Both the position numbers and the translations under genes were made by a program. Of a stretch of 24,214 bases of DNA, positions 8,095-15,064 are shown piece by piece. A model generated the notes under the pieces. It did no database searches, was not told where the DNA came from, and was given only the letters and a program-made list of their open reading frames with translations. This stretch comes from Scatosoma sp045643825 (lineage in GTDB: Bacteria; Bacillota; Clostridia; Christensenellales; Borkfalkiaceae). The stretch covers positions 1 to 24,214 of the forward strand of contig JAZRFV010000029.1 in assembly GCA_045643825.1 (NCBI GenBank). The letters run 5' to 3'. Position 1 is the first letter of the stretch. Every line of letters begins with the position of its first letter.

Positions 8095-9510
8095 ATGGCA
8101 GGATTTGTAGAAGAAAGCGAAGCCGCGGTTGCGGAGCGCGAGAAAAAACAATTTTATAAAATGACGAAAACACCGATTGGCCGTTTGGTAATCGGGTTGG
8201 GCATTCCCACAATGTTGAGCATGATGGTTACGTCGCTGTATAACTTGGCGGATACCTATTTCGTGTCCCTGATCGGGGATGATGCAGTAACGGCGGCGGT
8301 AAGCAATTTGCTCGCCTTGATGTCCATTATACAAGCCATCGGCTTTACCTTTGGTATGGGTAGCGGTGCAATTGTATCAAGATTGCTTGGTAAACGCGAC
8401 CGTGAAGGTGCGGATAAAGTCGCTTCGTCCGCCTTTGCGATATCAGGTGTGTGCGGATTGCTGATTTTACTGTTCGGTTTCACCTTCTTTACCCCAATGC
8501 TGAAACTGTTTGGCTCGAAGAGCGATGCGGTGCTTGGCTACTCAAAGGAATACGCGCGTTGGATTTTGCTTTCCGCGCCCATTATGTGTATGTCCTTCGT
8601 ATTGAACAACGTACTGCGTGCGGAAGGGAAGGCGGTGCTTTCTATGATCGGGCTGGTCGTTGGTGCGTTGGTAAACGTTGCCCTCGACCCCTTGTTGATT
8701 TTTGCGGCAGGTATGGGCGTAACGGGCGCAGCGGTTGCAACGGCGTGCAGTCAATTGATTAGCTTTTGCATCCTTTTGGCAATGTTTCTTTGCCGCAAAA
8801 CGATTGTGCGTATGCGTTTATCGTCCGTTTCTACAAAATTTGCGATATATTCCGACATTATCAAGACGGGATTCCCGTCCTTTTGCAGACAAATCCTCGC
8901 CAGCCTTTGTTCGGTATTTTTGAACCGTGCGGCGTTCGAATATGGCGGAGAAGCGGCGCAGGCTGCTCTTGGGGTAGTGCAAAAGGTGTTTATGCTTGCC
9001 TTTTCTATTTCGCTCGGTATCGGACAGGGGTATCAACCCGTGCTTGGGTACAATTACAGCGCAAAGCGTTTCGATAGGGTAAAATCGGCGTACGTCTTCA
9101 CCTTGCTGTTCTCGACGGGTTTAATGTTCTTGTTTGCGGTGGTGTGCGGTATTTTTGCGGATGGATTTATGCATTTGTTCAGCTTATCGGATGAGGCTAC
9201 GGAGATAGGTAGTCTTACCCTTCGTTTCCAATGTATCACGATGCCTCTCCTTCCCATGAACTTTATGGCAGGGCTTACCTATCAGGTGGTGGGGGACAAG
9301 TCCTTGGCAACGCTGTTGTCTGTTTCCCGTCAAGGCTTGTTCTATATCCCTGCGGTGTTAATTTTGCCAAGTGTTATAGGGTTGTTGGGTGTACAAAGCT
9401 GTCAAGCGGTATCCGATTTCTTCGCATTCTTCTTTGCAATTCCTTTTACGATTATTTTCTTCAACTCGTTAAAAAAGGAGCAGGCAACGATAGAGGCGCA
9501 AAACGATTAA
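8095..9510 (+). CDS. MATE-family efflux transporter (second copy)
   Basis: A 471-residue MATE exporter (475 if ATG 8083 is used). It has a short charged N-terminus, then about 12 membrane segments. Diagnostic stretches are GIPTMLSMMVTSLYNLADTY (about residues 35-54), GFTFGMGSGAIVSRLLGKRD near 100, VLRAEGKAVLSMIGLVVGA near 180 (the second-half P/N-rich motif region), and GQGYQPVLGYNYSAKRFDRV near 315. It is only distantly like the first MATE gene of this window, so this does not look like a recent duplication. I prefer ATG 8095 because GAGG lies 6 nt upstream and stays within the transcript predicted from the promoter; 8083 would lose its SD. The unit is bounded by its own promoter and terminator. 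The substrate is unknown. Confidence 0.9.
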   Translation: MAGFVEESEAAVAEREKKQFYKMTKTPIGRLVIGLGIPTMLSMMVTSLYNLADTYFVSLIGDDAVTAAVSNLLALMSIIQAIGFTFGMGSGAIVSRLLGKRDREGADKVASSAFAISGVCGLLILLFGFTFFTPMLKLFGSKSDAVLGYSKEYARWILLSAPIMCMSFVLNNVLRAEGKAVLSMIGLVVGALVNVALDPLLIFAAGMGVTGAAVATACSQLISFCILLAMFLCRKTIVRMRLSSVSTKFAIYSDIIKTGFPSFCRQILASLCSVFLNRAAFEYGGEAAQAALGVVQKVFMLAFSISLGIGQGYQPVLGYNYSAKRFDRVKSAYVFTLLFSTGLMFLFAVVCGIFADGFMHLFSLSDEATEIGSLTLRFQCITMPLLPMNFMAGLTYQVVGDKSLATLLSVSRQGLFYIPAVLILPSVIGLLGVQSCQAVSDFFAFFFAIPFTIIFFNSLKKEQATIEAQND

Positions 9511-9550
9511 AAAGTATAAATGCGCGGGGTATGTACGCGTTGAGATGAGA

Positions 9551-9576
9551 AACGTCGCCGTTGGGCGGCGTTTTTT
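9551..9576 (+). terminator. Intrinsic terminator after the second MATE gene
   Basis: AACGTCGCC (9551-9559) pairs with GGCGGCGTT (9564-9572) with one G-U, loop GTTG, T run 9571-9576. Confidence 0.9.
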
Positions 9577-9628
9577 GTGTTAAAAAGGGGAAAAAGGGAA
9601 AAACTATTTTCCTTGATGAGGATAAAAA

Positions 9629-9667
9629 ATGGAACATTTGGAAAACCTTGGTTTGTGTTTGTTGTAA
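9629..9667 (+). other. Possible 12-codon mini-ORF (leader-peptide-like)
   Basis: ATG at 9629 is preceded by TGAGGA with 7-nt spacing from GAGG and encodes MEHLENLGLCLL, then TAA at 9665-9667. Five of the 12 codons are Leu. A terminator-like hairpin begins 3 nt after the stop. This layout resembles an attenuation leader, but I see no promoter in front and no amino-acid biosynthesis gene behind it. A chance SD plus ORF is quite possible. Confidence 0.2.
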
Positions 9668-9670
9668 GAG

Positions 9671-9700
9671 AAAAGCGGGCGTATTTTCGCCTGCTTTTTT
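9671..9700 (+). terminator. Second terminator-like hairpin upstream of the glycan operon
   Basis: AAAAGCGGGCG (9671-9681) pairs with CGCCTGCTTTT (9688-9698), 11 bp with one G-U, loop TATTTT, T run 9695-9700. It lies 95 nt after the previous terminator. It could end read-through from the MATE unit or end a short transcript starting between the two hairpins. Confidence 0.75.
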
Positions 9701-10002
9701 ATCTTTTATGCTCGTTTATGTATGTTATATTTCATATAGTAAGAAAATTATTCTCAAAAATGTTACAAATTATCAAATTGACAGGTGCAGTCATTTCGTA
9801 AGGTTCGTAGAGTAAAAAGAGGGTAAAAAAGTGTTTTATCGTAAACTATGACACAAATATGATAAACAATAACAACACAGCTATTGCAAAGTATGGTATA
9901 CTTTCACAAGATGGGTTATTGCGTAATAGGGTTATTGCGCCCTTAATTATGTGAAAACTTAACAAAAAAAGAAAAATTTATGCACTTAAGGAGGCATTAA
10001 AC
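9701..10002 (+). promoter_or_regulatory. Control region of the glycan/ABC operon
   Basis: About 300 nt of A/T-rich sequence with no credible gene. TATACT (9897-9902) preceded by TGG forms an extended -10 promoter with no good -35 at 16-18 nt, as expected for an activator-dependent promoter. GGGTTATTGCG occurs twice (9913-9923 and 9929-9939), and the core TATTGC also occurs at 9882-9887 just upstream of the -10. The AraC-type regulator encoded in the operon is an obvious candidate to bind here. SD AAGGAGG lies about 8 nt before the ATG at 10003. Confidence 0.5.
9913..9939 (+). repeat. Tandem 11-bp direct repeat, probable operator
   Basis: Two perfect copies of GGGTTATTGCG start 16 bp apart, with 5 bp (TAATA) between them. 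They lie at about +4 to +30 relative to the start predicted from the extended -10 at 9897-9902. Confidence 0.6.
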
Positions 10003-11703
10003 ATGAAAAAGAAATTTTTAGCAGTAACGTGTATGGCGCTTGCAAGTATGTTTGCACTCGGCTCGTGTAACCTCGGTGGGGGCAAGGATTCTGGATCCAA
10101 GGGCGAAGAAGGTGGAAACGTCTTGGCCGCAACCCCTTTGGCGGGACTTGACGAATCCTTGATGCCTGCAACCGATTTGATTGAAAAGAGACAAGGTCAA
10201 ATCGACGTTGTTCTCGTATTTGAAGACACTCTCAAGGGTTGGGAAGCGTTGGCAAACGAATATCAACGCATTCACAAGGACGCGGTTGTTGTAAAGCTTA
10301 ACTCCACTTACACGGAAGCAAGTTCTTACAGCCAAAACTTGAACAACCAAGTAAACAGCAAGGATGGCGAATGGGACATCGTTCAAGGGAACCTTTTCCT
10401 TGGCGGCAGCTTGCAGACCTACTGTATCGATATGAACACGGCTGTTCTTGGTAAAAACGCTTATGCAGGTGCAGAAGGCGGCGAAGCAAGAACCTGGAAA
10501 TCGGTTTTGACCGAAGATGCATATCAATCGGATAAATCGGGCGCAAGTAACCAAACGTACATCATGAACAGCGAAGGCTTGCAAACCGCTTGGTTTGTAA
10601 ACGACGTTGCAAGAGACGCGGCTATTGCGGCTGGTTATACTGGTTCTGAAACCCCTGCAAACTGGGACGAATTGATGAGCCTTTGCTACTACATGCAACA
10701 GGCTGGTTATAAAAACCCTCTTGGTATCGCACTTGACAAAGACTCTATCAGCGCATCGCAGTTCACCTGGTTGCTTCGTGTTTACGGCGACTACTATTAT
10801 AGAAACGAATACGCAAACATCATGCTTTTGGACGACTACGAATATGACCAAACCGCAACCAACCCCGAAGCGGATATGAAATATGGTGTAAGCGCAAACA
10901 AATTCTTCTACTCGATTTTCCAAGAAGGTACCAGCTACGTTGGTGCGTTCAGCGATAAGTATCAAGAATTTATCGAACAGCTTCAAAAGATGAAACCTTA
11001 CCTTCGTCCCAGCGCAGCAAGTGCGGAAGAATCTGGTTTGAAGGCGCTTCGTTCCGAATTCGGTACGCAGTCCAAGGGTAAGGATTCTCCTCAAGTATTG
11101 CTTGACTATGCAGGTGCAGGTTTGGCATTCTTGCAATCGCAAGATGCTGAATTCCAGCTTGATTTCTTCGATTACCCTGCAATGGTAAGTGATTACATTC
11201 CCAAGGGCACGGCTCTTCGCGACGTAGGCGGCAACGGCGGTTACCTTTCCATCGTTAAGCGTGACGCAACGCAGGACGCTCTTAACCTTGACTTCATGAA
11301 ATTCGTAATGTCTCCCTATGGTCAGTCCTTGTATTACAGCGCATTGAAGGCAGCAGGTTCCGTACCTATGGGTATGACGACGGTTAAGAACAACCTCGTA
11401 GTTGTTCCTAACGAATGGAAGGCATTCTTCCAAACGGAAAAGATTTCCTTCAATGGTCTCGTTGACAGCAACCCTTACATTTCGCACTTGATTCGTGGTT
11501 TCAGCAAGGGTGAAAACACGGCTGCTACCCTTATTACCAACTGGCAAAAATACTTGACCGGTACGGGTGCTGACGCAATGAATACCAACGAGTTCTGCGT
11601 AGCTTGGGAGGCTGCAATGGAACTTGACTGGAAGGACTATTGCGAAACCTATGGTAAGGACGAAACTCTTCGTACCGATCCCGACGGCGGCGTTGCTCTC
11701 TAA
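10003..11703 (+). CDS. Sugar-type ABC transporter substrate-binding lipoprotein
   Basis: An extracellular solute-binding protein of family 1 (CUT1 sugar importers), anchored to the outer face of the membrane by lipid. The signal peptide ends at lipobox FALGS|C22, followed by a Gly/Ser-rich tether (NLGGGKDSGSKGEEGG). The body has the family pattern: IDVVLVFEDTLKGWEALANE near residue 67 (first ligand-binding lobe), GEWDIVQGN near 123, the ANWDELMSLCYYMQQAGYK hinge region near 220, and LRDVGGNGGYLSIVKRD near 405 followed by a helix DALNLDFMKFVMSP. It has 566 aa, larger than the usual 420-450, which suits an oligosaccharide. It is the first gene of the operon with a strong SD. TTA, CTA and TCA codons are absent from 10021 to about 11547, a sign of high expression. 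The ligand is unknown. Confidence 0.9.
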   Translation: MKKKFLAVTCMALASMFALGSCNLGGGKDSGSKGEEGGNVLAATPLAGLDESLMPATDLIEKRQGQIDVVLVFEDTLKGWEALANEYQRIHKDAVVVKLNSTYTEASSYSQNLNNQVNSKDGEWDIVQGNLFLGGSLQTYCIDMNTAVLGKNAYAGAEGGEARTWKSVLTEDAYQSDKSGASNQTYIMNSEGLQTAWFVNDVARDAAIAAGYTGSETPANWDELMSLCYYMQQAGYKNPLGIALDKDSISASQFTWLLRVYGDYYYRNEYANIMLLDDYEYDQTATNPEADMKYGVSANKFFYSIFQEGTSYVGAFSDKYQEFIEQLQKMKPYLRPSAASAEESGLKALRSEFGTQSKGKDSPQVLLDYAGAGLAFLQSQDAEFQLDFFDYPAMVSDYIPKGTALRDVGGNGGYLSIVKRDATQDALNLDFMKFVMSPYGQSLYYSALKAAGSVPMGMTTVKNNLVVVPNEWKAFFQTEKISFNGLVDSNPYISHLIRGFSKGENTAATLITNWQKYLTGTGADAMNTNEFCVAWEAAMELDWKDYCETYGKDETLRTDPDGGVAL

Positions 11704-11724
11704 TTTTTAAGAAAACACTATCCA

Positions 11725-11740
11725 GTAAGGTTACTCTTAC
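11725..11740 (+). other. Small hairpin in the gap between binding protein and permease genes
   Basis: GTAAG (11725-11729) pairs with CTTAC (11736-11740), loop GTTACT. There is no T run, so it is not a terminator. A hairpin here could stabilise the 3' end of the binding-protein mRNA, as in several sugar ABC operons, but a 5-bp stem is weak support. Confidence 0.25.
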
Positions 11741-11769
11741 ATTAAATAATTTTTAGCATAGAGGTTGTT

Positions 11770-14190
11770 ATGAGACAAACGGAAAAAGCCATGAGAAAGT
11801 GGCGTAAACCGAGTCAGCTTGTCGCAATCATATCAGCGTGCGTTATGTTATTTACGATTATGGCAGCGGTGCTCTTGGGTATTTTTATGCCCAAGAGCTC
11901 GGTGTTGAACGTATCGGACAGCAAAATCAAATCGATTGCGGCTGTAGAAGATGACGTATACGTTGCGACGGCGGACGGAAAAATTTCCCGTGTAGACGCA
12001 GAAGGTATGGTAAAAACTACCTTGGATCTTGGGGAAAAAACGGGACTTTCGGTTGGGGAAATGGTAAGCGTTCAAACCCAATCGGATACGAAAAACATTT
12101 GGGCAACCAGTTCTCAAAAGTACCTGTTTAGAATTCAGGAGACGGAGGGCGAGTTGGTCGTGCTTGATTATACCCAATTAAACGACGGTATTATGGGCGC
12201 GACTGAAAAGAATAACAATTTGTACATTCTTGAAAGATCTGGTCTTTCCACCTGTTTTAAGAAATTTGATTTAAATAAGGATTTGGATGAAGGCCCCGAT
12301 GCAATTGGGCATTTGTACGATCCTTCGGAAGAAGGCAACAACGTGGTTTTGTCTCCCTCCAGAAACCTTGCAATTCTCTCTTTCGAAATTATGGAAGAGG
12401 AAGTAAACGGGGAAACAGTAGAATACGCTTATATCATTCATAAGCGCGGTTTACTTCGTTTCGCAACCGATTGCTCGCAAAATAATTGGAGAGTGCAATA
12501 CGAGGAGACGTATCCTGCGGAATACGACAAAGCGTATAAGGCGGCGGTAGCGGAGAAACTTGCGGAAATGCAGGCGACCGATCCCAACGCAACGGAAGAA
12601 TCTGCAAAGGCAAAGCTGGAGGCAGATGGCGAACTTCCCCTTGTAAAAAACACCGCAAACAAGGCGGTGGTAAAGGCGCTTGGCTTGAAATCGTACGACG
12701 CTTCTACGGGTAAGATTGAAATTGCGTATGACAAGTTTGAAAAAACGCTTTACAACAACTATCCTGCGACTGACATTTCCTATCGTGGCGTAGGCTATTC
12801 GAGTAAGGACCAAAAATATTATATTGTAACCAACGACGTTGATGTAATCGTATGCGATCCTCATCAAAAATTCAGTTCGATCAAGGAAATTGGTGAAGAC
12901 CAATTTAAGCACGAAAGCACGGGCATCGTATTACCCTATATTCCCGAAGGGGAAGGCAACGCAATGTTCTACGACAGAGATTTGAACGTAGGCTACGTGC
13001 TTTACACCGACAAGGGCGACGTTTCTCGTCTTGATTTCAACAAGATGAAGGTTGATTTCACCGCTGCGATGGATTTCGACATCAAATCGGTGGTGCAGGC
13101 GGCAAGTGGCGACCGTATTTATTATATGTATCTCAACCCGCACGAAGCGGCGGCTGGTACGCACATTATGCGTACGGCAACGACGTGGGGTAGATCGGCG
13201 CAGAGCTTGTTAGAGGCGTTGATGACCATTTCGATTGTGGTTGCGGTTTGCGCGGTAATTGTATTGATTTTTGCAATGTTGTGCTTGTTCAAGTACGGCT
13301 TCTCCGAGAAGTTTATGGACATCATGCGCGCAATGAGAAAGCAATGGGCGATTTATGCGGTTATCCTTGCAACGATGATTTTGGTTGCAATGTTCTGTTT
13401 CTATCCTGCAATCGGCTCAATCAGCCTTTCCTTCTTCGATTACACGCAGGAATCTCCCAAGAAATTGTGGAATGATTTCGCACACTATAAGCATATCTTC
13501 ACGACGAAAGGTGCTTTGGGTGAATTTGTCAACATGTTCATCTTCCTTGCAAGCGATATTTTCACGGCACTGTTGCCTCCGCTTGTATTCGCTTTCTTCT
13601 TGACGATTATGCGCAACAAGGGCTACTCGGCTCTTACGAGAACTTTACTTTTCATCCCTGGTATTATCCCTGGTATCGCAACGACCTTGATTTGGAAGAC
13701 GGGTATCTACGGTGAATACGGTGTTATCAATGCGCTTATTAAGGTATTTAATGGGGAATCGATTAAGTTCTTAACACAAACGAGTACGGCAAAATGGTCG
13801 TTGATTTTGATGGGTTTCCCCTTCGTGGGTTCCTACCTCATTTTCTACGGCGCAATGATGAATGTCCCCGACAGCTACTATGAGGCGGCGGAATTGGACG
13901 GCATCACGGTTATTAAGCGTTTCGTCTTCATAGACGTGCCTTTGATTTTCGCACAGATTAAATACGTTCTTATCATGACGTTCATTGCATCTGTACAAAA
14001 CTTCGGTAGAACGTACATGACGACAGGTGGTTCGTGGGGTACTATGACGCCCGTTCATACGATGTATGATAACGTGGTGAAGGGTAACTACGGGCGTGCG
14101 TCGGCATACGCGACGGTATTGTTCATCTTCTTGTTCTTTGCAACAATGCTGAATATGCGTATCTCGACAAAGGATAATCAGGTGGCGTAA
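11770..14190 (+). CDS. MalF-type ABC permease with a large N-terminal extracytoplasmic domain
   Basis: The C-terminal ~285 residues (about 520-806) are a standard CUT1 permease with six membrane segments: IGSISLSFFDYTQ closes the first, LLFIPGIIPGIATTLIWK follows, and the EAA loop YEAAELDGITVIKRFVFIDV (residues 704-723) carries the conserved E-A-A...G that docks the ATPase. In front is an unusual extension: a membrane helix at about 18-40, some 440 residues that must lie outside, and a second helix at about 484-506. The outer part has short beta repeats typical of propellers (SIAAVEDDVYVATADGKISR, KYYIVTNDVDVIVCD, VGYVLYTDKGDVSRLD), interrupted by an Ala/Glu/Lys-rich helical insertion at about 247-306. 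The propeller call is by pattern only. The usual permease is about 290-320 aa. The stop is 1 nt before the next ATG, so the two permeases are coupled. Confidence 0.88.
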   Translation: MRQTEKAMRKWRKPSQLVAIISACVMLFTIMAAVLLGIFMPKSSVLNVSDSKIKSIAAVEDDVYVATADGKISRVDAEGMVKTTLDLGEKTGLSVGEMVSVQTQSDTKNIWATSSQKYLFRIQETEGELVVLDYTQLNDGIMGATEKNNNLYILERSGLSTCFKKFDLNKDLDEGPDAIGHLYDPSEEGNNVVLSPSRNLAILSFEIMEEEVNGETVEYAYIIHKRGLLRFATDCSQNNWRVQYEETYPAEYDKAYKAAVAEKLAEMQATDPNATEESAKAKLEADGELPLVKNTANKAVVKALGLKSYDASTGKIEIAYDKFEKTLYNNYPATDISYRGVGYSSKDQKYYIVTNDVDVIVCDPHQKFSSIKEIGEDQFKHESTGIVLPYIPEGEGNAMFYDRDLNVGYVLYTDKGDVSRLDFNKMKVDFTAAMDFDIKSVVQAASGDRIYYMYLNPHEAAAGTHIMRTATTWGRSAQSLLEALMTISIVVAVCAVIVLIFAMLCLFKYGFSEKFMDIMRAMRKQWAIYAVILATMILVAMFCFYPAIGSISLSFFDYTQESPKKLWNDFAHYKHIFTTKGALGEFVNMFIFLASDIFTALLPPLVFAFFLTIMRNKGYSALTRTLLFIPGIIPGIATTLIWKTGIYGEYGVINALIKVFNGESIKFLTQTSTAKWSLILMGFPFVGSYLIFYGAMMNVPDSYYEAAELDGITVIKRFVFIDVPLIFAQIKYVLIMTFIASVQNFGRTYMTTGGSWGTMTPVHTMYDNVVKGNYGRASAYATVLFIFLFFATMLNMRISTKDNQVA

Positions 14191-14191
14191 T

Positions 14192-15064
14192 ATGAAAGCG
14201 GTAGCATTAAAAAGATCCGACAGACTGCAAACCCAGGTTGTGGTAATTGCTTGGGTAACGGTTTGTACGCTGTTTTGTTTGATTCCTTTGTTTATCACCT
14301 TCCTCAACGCATTTAAATCGAATATCGAAATTGAAACCAGCATTTTCGCCTTCCCCGAGCTTGGCTCGATTAGTGATAATATTTCTAAAAACTTTAAGTT
14401 GGCTTGGGAAGGCATTAAGGCGCCTTTCATCCGCAGTATTATTGTTCCGCTTGTCGGCGCATTGTTGGATATTTTGTTGGGTTCGATTTTGGCGTACATC
14501 TTTACGTATAAGGAATTCCACTTCAAGGAAACCATCTTCTTTACGTATATTTCGGTTATGTTGTTGCCTTCCATCATGGGTATGCCTATTTTGGTACCTT
14601 TCATGAGAAATACCTTGAACTTGGGCAACACATACGTAGGTTACTTGCTCCCCAACCTTGCGGGCGGTCAAATCGGTGGTTTGTTCTTGTTTAGAACCTT
14701 CTTCGGTCAACAACCGAAATCCATCTATGAAAGCGCGCAGATTGAAGGCGCAAACGACGTAAATATCTACTGCAAATTGACGACGCCTTTGGCACTTCCT
14801 ATCATATTATATAAATTGGTGGGTACGTTCAGTGGCTTGTACAACGATTTCTTGTGGCCCAGCTTGATTATGGACAGTAAAATGACCTTGATGCCGATTA
14901 TGCTTTCGATGCAACAAAAATTCACGGCAGGTATCGGTACGGGCAAAGAAAACGGTGCAATGTACGCAATGTACATTATCTCGAGTATTCCTTTGATCTT
15001 CACGTCGGTTATTAGTATGAAATACTTCAGCAGCGGTGACTTTGCAGCGGGGATTAAGCTTTGA
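14192..15064 (+). CDS. MalG-type ABC sugar permease
   Basis: The second membrane subunit of the CUT1 importer, of normal length (290 aa, six membrane segments). The first helix ends in CLIPLFITFLNAFKS, matching the family pattern. The EAA loop is YESAQIEGANDVNIYCKLTT (residues 179-198), with E180, A182 and G186 in place; Ser replaces the first Ala, which is common in MalG proteins. The C-terminal FSSGDFAAGIKL matches the family's F..G...GavKg ending. It pairs with the unusual MalF-type subunit immediately upstream (1-nt gap). The last 4 nt overlap the next ORF (TTGA: TTG start, TGA stop). No ABC ATPase gene is in the window; CUT1 systems of Firmicutes often share one MsmK/MsiK-type ATPase. 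Confidence 0.93.
   Translation: MKAVALKRSDRLQTQVVVIAWVTVCTLFCLIPLFITFLNAFKSNIEIETSIFAFPELGSISDNISKNFKLAWEGIKAPFIRSIIVPLVGALLDILLGSILAYIFTYKEFHFKETIFFTYISVMLLPSIMGMPILVPFMRNTLNLGNTYVGYLLPNLAGGQIGGLFLFRTFFGQQPKSIYESAQIEGANDVNIYCKLTTPLALPIILYKLVGTFSGLYNDFLWPSLIMDSKMTLMPIMLSMQQKFTAGIGTGKENGAMYAMYIISSIPLIFTSVISMKYFSSGDFAAGIKL

Noticed and set aside
9577..9801. 74-codon + strand ORF in the control region
   Set aside because: It starts in the T run of a terminator, runs through a second terminator hairpin, has no SD and has a composition like translated A/T-rich DNA.
9778..9806. TTGACA at 9778-9783 as a -35 box
   Set aside because: At 16-18 nt downstream there is only AAGGTT-like sequence, with no -10 match.
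7987..9960. 11-mer TGTGAAAACTT repeated at 7987-7997 and 9950-9960
   Set aside because: Two copies of an A/T-rich 11-mer 2 kb apart, at different distances from promoters, are compatible with chance.
9950..9965. Catabolite-response-element-like TGTGAAAACTTAACA
   Set aside because: It lacks the central CG and the spacing of the cre consensus.
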